A stretch of 64,000 nucleotides of DNA. Origin: Streptomyces sp. CB02980. GTDB lineage: Bacteria; Actinomycetota; Actinomycetes; Streptomycetales; Streptomycetaceae. Under the pieces are notes generated by a model. That model was given only the letters and a program-made list of their open reading frames with translations. It was not told where the DNA came from and did not search any database. Numbering within the stretch: position 1 is the stretch's first letter; each line of letters begins with the position of its first letter. Below are positions 1 through 7,768 of this stretch, one piece after another. Where the stretch lies: assembly GCF_014451325.2 (NCBI RefSeq), contig NZ_JACSCH020000012.1, positions 241,279 to 305,278 of the forward strand, in the 5' to 3' direction. The translations under genes and the position numbers were made by a program.

Positions 1-833
1 CCCGGCTCGGTGCCGCCGCTCTCCGTCTCGTACGTCACGGTGACGGGCTCACCGATCGGCCCGGAACCGGTGGTGGCCACCGAGACGTCGACCCGGGCAG
101 TGCCGCCCTCGTCGACGGGGTGCACGACGGACTTCGTGACCACCTTGGTGTTCAGGGCGGGCTCCGCCGTGCCGTACAGCTCGACGCCGTCCAGGGCGAA
201 CGCTCCGGGCCCGCCGGTCGGGAGCGTGACCGCGTACCCCCACATCCGGTCGAGGCCGAGGACCTGGTCGATGCCGCCGACGGGCTGGTAGTCGGTCCGG
301 TACTGGAACTCCGAGAACGGGACCTCGACGAGGTGCCAGCCCTCCCAGTCGTCGGTGAAGGAGGTCGTCCACAGCTCGGACGCCTCGCCGTTCGCGCCGC
401 CGTCCTTGAGCTCCAGGGCGATCCGCCTGCCCGAGCCGGGCGGCAGCGGTGCCGTGTTCTGGCCGTACCACCAGAACCGGATGCCCCTGTACGCCGTCCA
501 GTCGTGCGCCGGCCGGTCGAAGGCGAAGTCGTGGGTGAAGCCGCCCCAGCCGCTGATGTCGTAGCGGCCTTCGAGGACCTTGCCGCCCTCGGGGGCGTCG
601 GCGCGCTCCCTCAGTTCCAGCTTCGGGTGCGACTCGGTGGCGTTGCCCCAGGTGAACAGGCCCTCGGCGGGTGGTGACGCGAAGGGGACCTCACCTTCGA
701 ACCGGTCGACGGCTCGGGGCGCGGGTTCCTGGGCGGCGGCGCTCGGGAGGCCGCCGGTGAGCAGACCGGTGAGGACGGCTGTCGTGGCGACGACGGCCGC
801 GCTCACCGTTCTGCGGGGACGTGCGGGTGGCAT
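1..833 (-). CDS. GH3-type beta-glucosidase with N-terminal carbohydrate-binding domain (partial, 3' end outside window)
   Basis: Only the first 277 codons are inside the window. The start is ATG at 831-833, preceded by AAGGAGC at good spacing. A signal peptide runs to about residue 35 (Arg-rich start, long Ala/Leu/Val stretch, then SAAAQEP). It is followed by a CBM11/CIA30-like beta-sandwich (DRFEGEVPF, GFTHDFAFDR, IRFWWYGQN, LELKDGG, WEGWHLVEVPF) and the beginning of a Calx-beta/Ig-like module (VDVSVATTGS). In Streptomyces this arrangement is usually the front of exported GH3 beta-glucosidases; that assignment rests on family knowledge because the catalytic domain is not visible. It lies 71 nt downstream of the GH30 gene on the same strand and is probably cotranscribed, acting on oligoglucosides released outside the cell. 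Confidence 0.6.
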   Translation of the reverse strand, partial: MPPARPRRTVSAAVVATTAVLTGLLTGGLPSAAAQEPAPRAVDRFEGEVPFASPPAEGLFTWGNATESHPKLELRERADAPEGGKVLEGRYDISGWGGFTHDFAFDRPAHDWTAYRGIRFWWYGQNTAPLPPGSGRRIALELKDGGANGEASELWTTSFTDDWEGWHLVEVPFSEFQYRTDYQPVGGIDQVLGLDRMWGYAVTLPTGGPGAFALDGVELYGTAEPALNTKVVTKSVVHPVDEGGTARVDVSVATTGSGPIGEPVTVTYETESGGTEP

Positions 834-904
834 TCGGGCTCCTTGAAGGGCCTGTGCGGAGGCCCTGTGCGGGGGAGGGGACGGAAGGGGTGGGAGGCGG
901 CGGA

Positions 905-2854
905 TCAGGCCGCGTTGTGGGTCCACTTCTGGTTGGCCCCGCCGGTGCAGGTCCAGATCTGCGCCCGAGTCCCGTCGGCGGAGGAGTTGCCGGTGATGTC
1001 CAGGCACTTGTTCGCGCCCGTGTTGACCACGTCGTGCGTGGTGGCGTTGTACGTCCAGCGCTGAGCCGCGGTGCCGTTGCAGTTGTACAACTGGACCTGG
1101 GCGCCGTCGGCCGTCGAACCGCCGGTGACGTCGAGACACTTGCCGAGCGCCCGGACGCTGCCGTCGGCGGCGAGCGTCCAGCGCTGCGCCTCGGTGCCGT
1201 TGCAGCCGTACAACTGGACGGGGGTGCCGTCGGCGCTGGCGCCGCCGGCCACGTCCAGGCACTTGCCGGCCGGACCGGTCAGGGTGCCGGTGCCGGTCTC
1301 GCCGCCGCCGGTCGTCCCCGACCAGGTGAAGGTCGCGGTGGTGCGGGCGGGCAGCGTGTACGTGAAGGACTGGTTGCCCCAGTCGACCCGGACGGACTGG
1401 GCGGAGGCGCCGCCGTTGTGGGCGATCAGCGCCTTGGAGCCGTCGGAGTTGCGCCAGGCCACGTTCTGGACCGTGCTGTTCGCGGTGGAGTCGATGCGGT
1501 ACGCGCCGGGCTTCACGAACTTGGTGAGGTGGCCCGTCGTGTAGTACTCCACCGTGTAGTCGACCTGTCCGGCCCGGGCGCCGCCCTCCTGCACGGTGAT
1601 GAGACCGGTGCAGGTGCCGCAGCCGCCGTTGTGCGGGCCCATGTTCTGGTTGAGCCCCAGGCTCCACTTGACCAGGCTGCCGCTCCAGTTGCGGGCGTAG
1701 TTGACGATGTCGCTCATGTCCTCGTTGTGCTGGTTCCCGATCCAGGTGCCGCCCGAGTGCTCGGTGCTGAACTGCTTCACCGAGGGGTACTGGTCGTGGA
1801 CCTGGGTGCCCACGGCCGGGTCGCCGGAGTAGCCGTGCCAGGCGATGCCGCCGAACAGCGGATCGTTGCGCACGCCCGCGTCGTTGAGGATCCCGGCGCC
1901 GAAGCCGGCGTAGTCGCCGTAGTTCCAGTCGTGGACGAGGACCTTGGTGGTGATGCCCGCGGCCCGGAAGGCCGGGTAGACGTGGTTCTTGGTGAACTCG
2001 ACGAGCCCTGCCGGGTTCCAGCTCATCCCCGGGTAGTTCATGGCGGTCGGGTTGCCGGCCTGACAGCAGTTCGGCTCGTTCTGCACGGAGAGGTAGTCGA
2101 CCTTCACCCCGGCCGCCTGGTAGCTCTGCACGTACTTCACCAGGTACTGGGCGTACAGCGGGTAGTACTCCGCCTTCAGCCAGCCCATCTGGTCCATCCG
2201 GCCGTTGTCCTTCATCCAGCCCGGCGCGCTCCACGGCACGCCCTTGACCCGGAGGGCGGGGTTGAGCTGCTTGGCCTGCGCGGTCAGCAGCCGGACGCCG
2301 GTGTCGTAGCCGTTGGAGCCGAAGTCGTCGAGGTCGCAGCAGGTGTCGTCGAGGGAGACGTTCCCGGGCCGGGAGAGGTCCGAGGCGCCGATGGGGTTGC
2401 GGACGAAGGACAGACCGATGCCCTCGGTCGGCGAGAACAGCTTGCGCATCACGTCGTCACGGGTGGCGGCGCTGATGGCGCCGCCGCGCAGCAGATGGGC
2501 GGTGGTGTCGGTGATCGACGCGCCCCCGCCCTCGAACTGCTGGTACGTGGAGTTCTCGTTGACGGTGATCGTGTGGTTCGCGGAGCCGCCGGCCGGGCCG
2601 AACGCGAGGGGCGCCTGCTGGGCCAGACCGCGTGTGACGGTACGGCCGCCGGAGTCGGAGGTCGTGGTGAGCCAGACGTCGACCCGCTCGCCCGCGGCCT
2701 GGGCGGTGCCGGGCCCGGTGAGGACCAGGCTGCCGGCGACGAGGGCGCCGGCGGTCAGCGCGGTGAGCGGCCGGAGCCGACGGGTGCGGAGCACGGCGGC
2801 CGCTCGTCGCTCTCGTCTCTCCACTCCGCGCCGGAGGAACGCGCGTACCCGCAT
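905..2854 (-). CDS. Secreted GH30 glycoside hydrolase with C-terminal ricin-type (CBM13) lectin domain
   Basis: 649 residues. The start chosen is ATG 2852-2854; an upstream TTG in frame has no better ribosome site. A basic N-terminus and hydrophobic segment ending AQAAGE form a signal peptide. The (beta/alpha)8 domain has the clan A pair expected for GH30: acid/base Glu260 in SVQNEPN and nucleophile Glu365 in FSTEHSGG. A beta-sandwich follows, then about 125 residues of beta-trefoil with three GKCLDV/QRW repeats (residues ~530-649). Family members include beta-1,6-glucanases, glucosylceramidases and xylanases; the exact substrate cannot be read from sequence. Next to a GH3 gene and the alpha-glucan locus, a fungal beta-1,6-glucan target is a reasonable inference. 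It diverges from the LacI gene over a 207-bp promoter region. Confidence 0.85.
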   Translation of the reverse strand: MRVRAFLRRGVERRERRAAAVLRTRRLRPLTALTAGALVAGSLVLTGPGTAQAAGERVDVWLTTTSDSGGRTVTRGLAQQAPLAFGPAGGSANHTITVNENSTYQQFEGGGASITDTTAHLLRGGAISAATRDDVMRKLFSPTEGIGLSFVRNPIGASDLSRPGNVSLDDTCCDLDDFGSNGYDTGVRLLTAQAKQLNPALRVKGVPWSAPGWMKDNGRMDQMGWLKAEYYPLYAQYLVKYVQSYQAAGVKVDYLSVQNEPNCCQAGNPTAMNYPGMSWNPAGLVEFTKNHVYPAFRAAGITTKVLVHDWNYGDYAGFGAGILNDAGVRNDPLFGGIAWHGYSGDPAVGTQVHDQYPSVKQFSTEHSGGTWIGNQHNEDMSDIVNYARNWSGSLVKWSLGLNQNMGPHNGGCGTCTGLITVQEGGARAGQVDYTVEYYTTGHLTKFVKPGAYRIDSTANSTVQNVAWRNSDGSKALIAHNGGASAQSVRVDWGNQSFTYTLPARTTATFTWSGTTGGGETGTGTLTGPAGKCLDVAGGASADGTPVQLYGCNGTEAQRWTLAADGSVRALGKCLDVTGGSTADGAQVQLYNCNGTAAQRWTYNATTHDVVNTGANKCLDITGNSSADGTRAQIWTCTGGANQKWTHNAA

Positions 2855-2866
2855 AAGTGTGTTATG
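2852..2866. promoter_or_regulatory. Inverted repeat CATAA-N5-TTATG over the GH30 start codon
   Basis: CATAA GTGTG TTATG is a perfect 5-5-5 inverted repeat whose left arm contains the GH30 initiation codon read on the minus strand. Its position suits an operator or a start-blocking hairpin. No further copy was found in the locus, so its regulator is unknown. Confidence 0.3.
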
Positions 2867-3023
2867 CACCTGACAACCCTTTCGCCGCCTCGCGCCCAAC
2901 AGGCAACAGCAGTAAGCCTTTTATCAAGGCATGAAGTTATGAGGCGCCCTTCTGCCCGTCAACCCTTCAAGCGTTGTTCGCTCTCATGGGTTGCGTTCGG
3001 TCGCCGCAAGAGGTTGGCAGTGA

Positions 3024-3038
3024 CGCAACTCGCTTGCG
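3024..3038. promoter_or_regulatory. Candidate LacI operator CGCAA-N5-TTGCG upstream of the lacI gene
   Basis: CGCAACTCGCTTGCG is a perfect inverted repeat 23 nt before the lacI start. The extra half-sites TTGCG at 3043-3047 and 3054-3058 follow on the same face. LacI-family dimers bind this type of short palindrome, so autoregulation, and possibly control of the divergent GH30 gene, is the natural inference. Confidence 0.5.
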
Positions 3039-3044
3039 AAGTTT

Positions 3045-3062
3045 GCGATACTCTTGCGTTCA
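3045..3062 (+). promoter_or_regulatory. Promoter/operator motif of lacI, shared with the binding-protein gene; likely leaderless start
   Basis: GCGATACTCTTGCGTTCA here differs by one extra base from GCGATATCTTGCGTTCA at 12259-12275, upstream of the sugar-binding lipoprotein. GATACT can serve as a -10 hexamer. There is no Shine-Dalgarno sequence between it and the ATG at 3062, which suggests a leaderless or nearly leaderless transcript. Confidence 0.45.
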
Positions 3063-4072
3063 TGACGCGACGACTTGCTCAAGTGGCCAAGAAGGTGGGA
3101 GTCAGCGAGGCGACGGTCAGCCGTGTCCTCAACGGAAAGCCCGGTGTCTCCGAGGCGACACGGCAGTCCGTCCTCACCGCGCTCGACGTGCTCGGATACG
3201 AGCGGCCCACGCAGCTGCGGGGCGAGCGCGCGCGACTGGTCGGCCTCGTGCTGCCGGAGCTGCAGAACCCCATCTTCCCCGCGTTCGCGGAGGTGATCGG
3301 CGGCGCGCTCGCGCAGCAGGGACTGACCCCGGTCCTGTGCACCCAGACCAAGGGCGGCGTCTCCGAGGCGGACTACGTCGACCTCCTGCTCCAGCAGCAG
3401 GTGTCCGGAGTCGTCTTCGCCGGAGGGCTGTTCGCGCAGGCCGACGCCCCGCACGACCACTACCACCAGCTCGCCGAGCGCAACATCCCGGTGGTCCTGA
3501 TCAACGCCTCCATCAAGGGGCTCAACTTCCCCTGCGTCTCCTGCGACGACGCCGTCGCCGTCGAGCAGGCGTGGCGCCACCTGGCCTCCCTCGGGCACGA
3601 GAGGATCGGCCTCGTCCTCGGCCCCAGCGACCACGTCCCCTCGCGCCGCAAGCTCGAGGCGGCCCGAGCCGTGGCCGAGGCCGCCGGCGGAGAACTGCCG
3701 GACGAGTACGTCGTACGGTCGATCTTCTCGCTCGAAGGCGGGCAGGCCGCAGCCACCCGCCTCCTGGAGCGGGGCGTCACCGGCATCGTGTGCGCCAGCG
3801 ACCCGCTCGCCCTCGGCGCCATCAGGGCGGCCCGCCGCCGCGGCCTCTCGGTCCCCTCGCAGGTGTCCGTCGTCGGCTTCGACGACTCCGCCTTCATGAA
3901 CTGCACCGAGCCGCCGCTCTCCACCGTGCGCCAGCCCATCGAGGCCATGGGACGCGCCGCCGTCGAGCTGCTCTGCGCCCAGATCCAGGGCACGCAGACG
4001 GACCCCGGTGAGCTCCTCTTCGAGCCCGAACTCGTGGTGCGCGGCTCGACGGCGCCGCCGCCGACCGTCTGA
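3062..4072 (+). CDS. LacI-family transcriptional regulator
   Basis: 336 residues, the usual LacI length. The N-terminal helix-turn-helix is complete (LAQVAKKVGVSEATVSRVLNG, residues 4-24) with the hinge ALDVLGYERP, followed by a periplasmic-binding-protein-like effector domain from about residue 60 (LVGLVLPELQNPIF to VSVVGFDDSAFM). It diverges from GH30/GH3 and precedes the two GH87-type genes, so it is the obvious local repressor of the glucan locus, with an imported oligosaccharide as likely inducer (inference). The ATG at 3062 is taken because the HTH begins immediately after it; no ribosome-binding site precedes it. A very strong terminator hairpin follows the stop. Confidence 0.9.
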   Translation: MTRRLAQVAKKVGVSEATVSRVLNGKPGVSEATRQSVLTALDVLGYERPTQLRGERARLVGLVLPELQNPIFPAFAEVIGGALAQQGLTPVLCTQTKGGVSEADYVDLLLQQQVSGVVFAGGLFAQADAPHDHYHQLAERNIPVVLINASIKGLNFPCVSCDDAVAVEQAWRHLASLGHERIGLVLGPSDHVPSRRKLEAARAVAEAAGGELPDEYVVRSIFSLEGGQAAATRLLERGVTGIVCASDPLALGAIRAARRRGLSVPSQVSVVGFDDSAFMNCTEPPLSTVRQPIEAMGRAAVELLCAQIQGTQTDPGELLFEPELVVRGSTAPPPTV

Positions 4073-4092
4073 CCCTTCCCCTCACCGTTTCC

Positions 4093-4140
4093 CGGCTCCG
4101 GCGCCGGGGAGGCCTCACCGCCTCCCCGGCGCCGGAGCCG
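4093..4140. terminator. Strong hairpin terminator after lacI
   Basis: A perfect 21-bp GC-rich stem (4093-4113 with 4120-4140) encloses the 6-nt loop CTCACC, starting 21 nt after the lacI stop. There is no U-tract of note, as is common in Streptomyces. It should isolate the regulator from the GH87 operon downstream. Confidence 0.8.
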
Positions 4141-4184
4141 TTCCTCGTTGACCTGCGCGGATGTGGCGGCCCAACTGCCGTTTC

Positions 4185-4201
4185 TGTCAAGGCTGTTGAC
4201 A
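4185..4201. promoter_or_regulatory. Inverted repeat TGTCAA-N5-TTGACA at the promoter of the GH87 operon
   Basis: TGTCAAGGCTGTTGACA is a perfect 6-5-6 palindrome. Its right arm is a consensus -35 hexamer (TTGACA, 4196-4201), about 170 nt before the first GH87 start. A convincing -10 is not obvious: TAGAAA at 4216-4221 gives only 14 nt spacing. A repressor bound here would cover the -35. The arm sequence differs from the CGCAA/TTGCG palindrome at lacI but has the same 5-nt spacer. Confidence 0.45.
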
Positions 4202-4368
4202 AAGCGGTGACCTGCTAGAAACCTGACACCCCGGCGGCGCAAAAGATTAACGAAAATGCTCAATAAGTCTGTATCTCGCCGTCATTCATTGTCAGAGTTC
4301 CGCTGGGTTCCTGGCTAGAGGCCCTGTGCCGGCTCCGTGCCGGAGGCCCAGCAGACGGAGAGGCCCAT

Positions 4369-7300
4369 ATGAGAGGCAAAATCCTGAGCTGGCGGCTGAC
4401 GATCGGTGTCCTGATCGCCGGACTGATCGCCGTCGGACTCCTGCCGGTCACCGCCTACGCGGCGGCCGCGACCAACCTCGCCCTCGGCAGAACGACGACG
4501 GCATCGGGCGCTCACGGCGCCTACCCGGCGGGCAACGTCACCGACGGCGGCCAGCAGTCCTACTGGGAAGGCCCCGGAGGATCGTTCCCGCAGTGGGTGC
4601 AGGTCGACCTCGGCGCCGGAACCCGCGTCGACAGCGTCGTCCTGAAGCTCCCCACCACCTGGGAAGCCCGCTCCCAGACCGTCGCCGTGCTCGGCAGCAC
4701 CGACGGCAGCACCTTCACCACCCTCGCCGCGCCCCGGTCACGGGCGTTCGACCCCTCCGTGTCGAACACCGTCACGGTCGGCATCACCTCCACGACGACC
4801 CGGTACGTCCGCGTCCAGGTGACGGCCAACACCGGCTGGAACGCGGCCCAGCTCTCCGAGGTCGAGGTCTACGGCGAGAGCGGCGGCCCGGTCGACCCGC
4901 CGCCCACCGGCACCAACCTCGCGCGCAACAAGCCCATCGAGGCGAGCTCCACGACACAGACGTACGTCGCGGCCAACGCCAACGACGACAGCACCACCAC
5001 CTACTGGGAGTCCGCCGGCTTCCCGGCCGACCTGACGGTGAAGCTCGGCGCCGACGCCGATGTCACGGCCGTGGTCGTCAAGCTCGACCCGGCCCAGGTC
5101 TGGGGCCCGCGCACCCAGGCCATCCAGGTCCTCGGTCGGGAGCAGGCCGCCTCCGGCTTCACCTCGCTCAAGGCACGGGCCGACTACGCGTTCAGCCCCT
5201 CCAGCGGGCAGAACACCGTCACCATCCCGGTCACCGGCCGCTACGCCGACCTGCGGCTCACCTTCTTCTCCAACACCGGCGCCCCCGGCGCGCAGGTCGC
5301 GGAGTTCCAGGTCGTGGGCGCGGCGGCGCCCGGCCCCGACCTCACCGTCACCGATCTGACCTGGTCTCCGTCCACCCCCTCCGAGACGGACGCCGTGACC
5401 GTCGACGCCACCGTGCGCAACGCCGGCACCGCGGCGGCCGCCGCCACGACCGTCGAGGTCAGCGTCGAAGGTGCCGTGGCCGGTTCCGCCCCGGTCGGCG
5501 TGCTCGCCGCCGGCGCCTCGGCGACCGTCCCGGTCACCGTGGGCAAGCGGCCCATGGGCTCGTACACCGTCTCGGCGGTGGTCGACCCGACGGACACCGT
5601 TCCCGAGCAGGACAACGGCAACAACAGCCGGACCGCCGCCACGAAGCTGGTCGTCGGCCAGAGCCCCGGCCCCGACCTGCGGGTCACCGGGATCACCAGC
5701 AACCCGACCAGCCCCGCCGTCGGTTCCGCCGTCACCTTCACCGTCGCGGTCCAGAACCGCGGCACCACCGCCGCCACCGGCACGGTCACCCGGCTGACCG
5801 CGGGTACCACCACCCTCAACGGCACCACGGGCACCATCGCCGCGGGTCAGACGGTCAACGTGCCGATCTCCGGCAGCTGGACCGCCACCTCCGGCGGTGC
5901 CACGCTCACCGCGACCGCCGACGCCACGGGCACCCTCACCGAGACCGACGAGACCAACAACGTCCTCTCGCGCTCCCTCGTCGTGGGCCGGGGCGCCGCC
6001 GTTCCGTACACCGAGTACGAGGCGGAGGACGCCCGCTACCAGGGCACCCTGCTCACCGCCGACCAGAAGCGGACCTTCGGGCACACCAACTTCGCCACCG
6101 AGTCCTCAGGCCGCAAGTCGGTCCGGCTCGCCACCACGGGTGAGTTCGTCGAGTTCACCTCCACGAACCCGGCCAACTCCATCGTCGTCCGCAATTCCGT
6201 GCCCGACGCGGCCGCGGGTGGGGGCGCCGACGCCACGATCAGCCTCTATGTCAACGACGTCTTCGTCCGCAAGCTCACCCTGTCGTCCAAGCACAGCTGG
6301 CTCTACGGCAGCACCGACGACCCCGAAGGACTCACCAACCGTCCCGGCGGCGACGCCCGCCGCCTCTTCGACGAGTCCCACGCCCTGCTCGCCCAGTCGT
6401 ACCCGGTGGGCACGAAGTTCCGCCTCCAGCGCGACGCCGGGGACTCGGCCTCCTTCCACATCATCGACCTGATCGACCTGGAGCAGGTCGCGCCCCCGGC
6501 CGGCAAGCCGGCGAACTGCGTCTCCATCACCGAGTACGGCGCCGTCCCCAACGACGGCATCGACGACACCGACGCCCTCCAGCGCGCGGTGACCGCCGAC
6601 CAGAACGGCCAGATCCCCTGCGTCTGGATTCCCGCCGGCCAGTGGCGCCAGGAACAGAAGATCCTCACCGACGACCCGCTCAACCGTGGTCAGTTCAACC
6701 AGGTCGGCATCCGCGACGTCACCATCCGCGGCGCGGGCATGTGGCACTCCCAGCTCTACACCCTCACCCCGCCGCACGAGGCCGGCGGCATCAACCACCC
6801 GCACGAGGGCAACTTCGGCTTCGACATCGACCACAACACCCAGATCTCCGACATCGCCATCTTCGGCTCCGGAGCGATCCGCGGCGGTGACGGCAACGCC
6901 GAGGGCGGCGTCGGCCTCAACGGACGCTTCGGCAAGGACACCAGGATCAGCAACGTCTGGATCGAGCACGCCAACGTCGGCGTCTGGGCCGGCCGCGACT
7001 ACTCCAACATCCCCGAACTGTGGGGCCCGGGAGACGGTCTCGAGTTCACCGGGATGCGGATCCGCAACACCTACGCCGACGGCATCAACTTCGCCAACGG
7101 CACCCGCAACTCGACCGTCTTCAACTCGTCCTTCCGCAACACCGGCGACGACGCCCTGGCCGTCTGGGCCAGCAAGTACGTCAAGGACACCTCGGTCGAC
7201 GTCGGCCACGACAACCACTTCCGCAACAACACCATCCAGCTGCCCTGGCGTGCCAACGGCATCGCGGTCTACGGCGGGTACGGCAACACCATCGAGAACA

Positions 7301-7737
7301 ACATCATCTCGGACACCATGAACTACCCCGGGATCATGCTCGCGACCGACCACGACCCGCTGCCCTTCTCCGGCCAGACCCTCATCTCCAACAACGCCCT
7401 GCACCGCACCGGCGGCGCGTTCTGGAACGAGGACCAGGAGTTCGGCGCCATCACCCTCTTCGCCCAGGGCCAGCCCATCCCCGGCGTCACCATCCGGGAC
7501 ACCGAGATCCTCGACTCGACCTACGACGGCATCCAGTTCAAGACGGGTGGCGGCGAGATGCCGGACGTGAAGATCACCAACGTCCGCATCGACAAGTCGG
7601 TCAACGGCTCCGGGATCCTCGCGATGAGCGGCGCCCGCGGCAGCGCGACGCTGGCCGGCGTCACCATCACCGACTCGGCCGAGGGCGACGTCCTCGTCGA
7701 GCCCGGCTCCCAGTTCGTCGTCAACCGGACCGGCTGA
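4369..7737 (+). CDS. Secreted multidomain GH87-type glucanase (putative alpha-1,3-glucanase/mycodextranase), copy 1
   Basis: 1122 residues. ATG follows GGAGAGG by 5 nt. The signal peptide ends at VTAYAAA (~residue 33). Domains in order: discoidin/CBM32 (~36-172), a second discoidin-like module (~183-320), two CARDB repeats (~324-426 and ~432-540), a CBM6/35-like sandwich starting YTEYEAEDARY (~545-705), and a right-handed parallel beta-helix (~715-1122). The helix carries the Asp motifs ADGIN (Asp904) and GDD (Asp927/928), the kind of aspartate cluster used by beta-helix glycanases; the paralogue next door keeps the same 23-residue spacing. Discoidin and CARDB modules ahead of such a helix are typical of bacterial alpha-1,3-glucanases of GH87. 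The exact substrate needs assay. It is first gene of an operon with its paralogue 31 nt downstream. Confidence 0.75.
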   Translation: MRGKILSWRLTIGVLIAGLIAVGLLPVTAYAAAATNLALGRTTTASGAHGAYPAGNVTDGGQQSYWEGPGGSFPQWVQVDLGAGTRVDSVVLKLPTTWEARSQTVAVLGSTDGSTFTTLAAPRSRAFDPSVSNTVTVGITSTTTRYVRVQVTANTGWNAAQLSEVEVYGESGGPVDPPPTGTNLARNKPIEASSTTQTYVAANANDDSTTTYWESAGFPADLTVKLGADADVTAVVVKLDPAQVWGPRTQAIQVLGREQAASGFTSLKARADYAFSPSSGQNTVTIPVTGRYADLRLTFFSNTGAPGAQVAEFQVVGAAAPGPDLTVTDLTWSPSTPSETDAVTVDATVRNAGTAAAAATTVEVSVEGAVAGSAPVGVLAAGASATVPVTVGKRPMGSYTVSAVVDPTDTVPEQDNGNNSRTAATKLVVGQSPGPDLRVTGITSNPTSPAVGSAVTFTVAVQNRGTTAATGTVTRLTAGTTTLNGTTGTIAAGQTVNVPISGSWTATSGGATLTATADATGTLTETDETNNVLSRSLVVGRGAAVPYTEYEAEDARYQGTLLTADQKRTFGHTNFATESSGRKSVRLATTGEFVEFTSTNPANSIVVRNSVPDAAAGGGADATISLYVNDVFVRKLTLSSKHSWLYGSTDDPEGLTNRPGGDARRLFDESHALLAQSYPVGTKFRLQRDAGDSASFHIIDLIDLEQVAPPAGKPANCVSITEYGAVPNDGIDDTDALQRAVTADQNGQIPCVWIPAGQWRQEQKILTDDPLNRGQFNQVGIRDVTIRGAGMWHSQLYTLTPPHEAGGINHPHEGNFGFDIDHNTQISDIAIFGSGAIRGGDGNAEGGVGLNGRFGKDTRISNVWIEHANVGVWAGRDYSNIPELWGPGDGLEFTGMRIRNTYADGINFANGTRNSTVFNSSFRNTGDDALAVWASKYVKDTSVDVGHDNHFRNNTIQLPWRANGIAVYGGYGNTIENNIISDTMNYPGIMLATDHDPLPFSGQTLISNNALHRTGGAFWNEDQEFGAITLFAQGQPIPGVTIRDTEILDSTYDGIQFKTGGGEMPDVKITNVRIDKSVNGSGILAMSGARGSATLAGVTITDSAEGDVLVEPGSQFVVNRTG

Positions 7738-7768
7738 CCCCGTGCCCATGAATCGAGAGCGAGGACGG

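Noticed and set aside
849..866. GGGCCT-N6-AGGCCC hairpin between GH30 and GH3 as a terminator
   Set aside because: Only 6 bp, in a 71-nt gap, and the GH3 gene has a good ribosome site; readthrough is more likely.
821..3061. Open plus-strand frame running in front of the LacI protein
   Set aside because: It is antisense to the GH30 gene and only by chance in frame with lacI. The LacI HTH begins exactly at the ATG at 3062.
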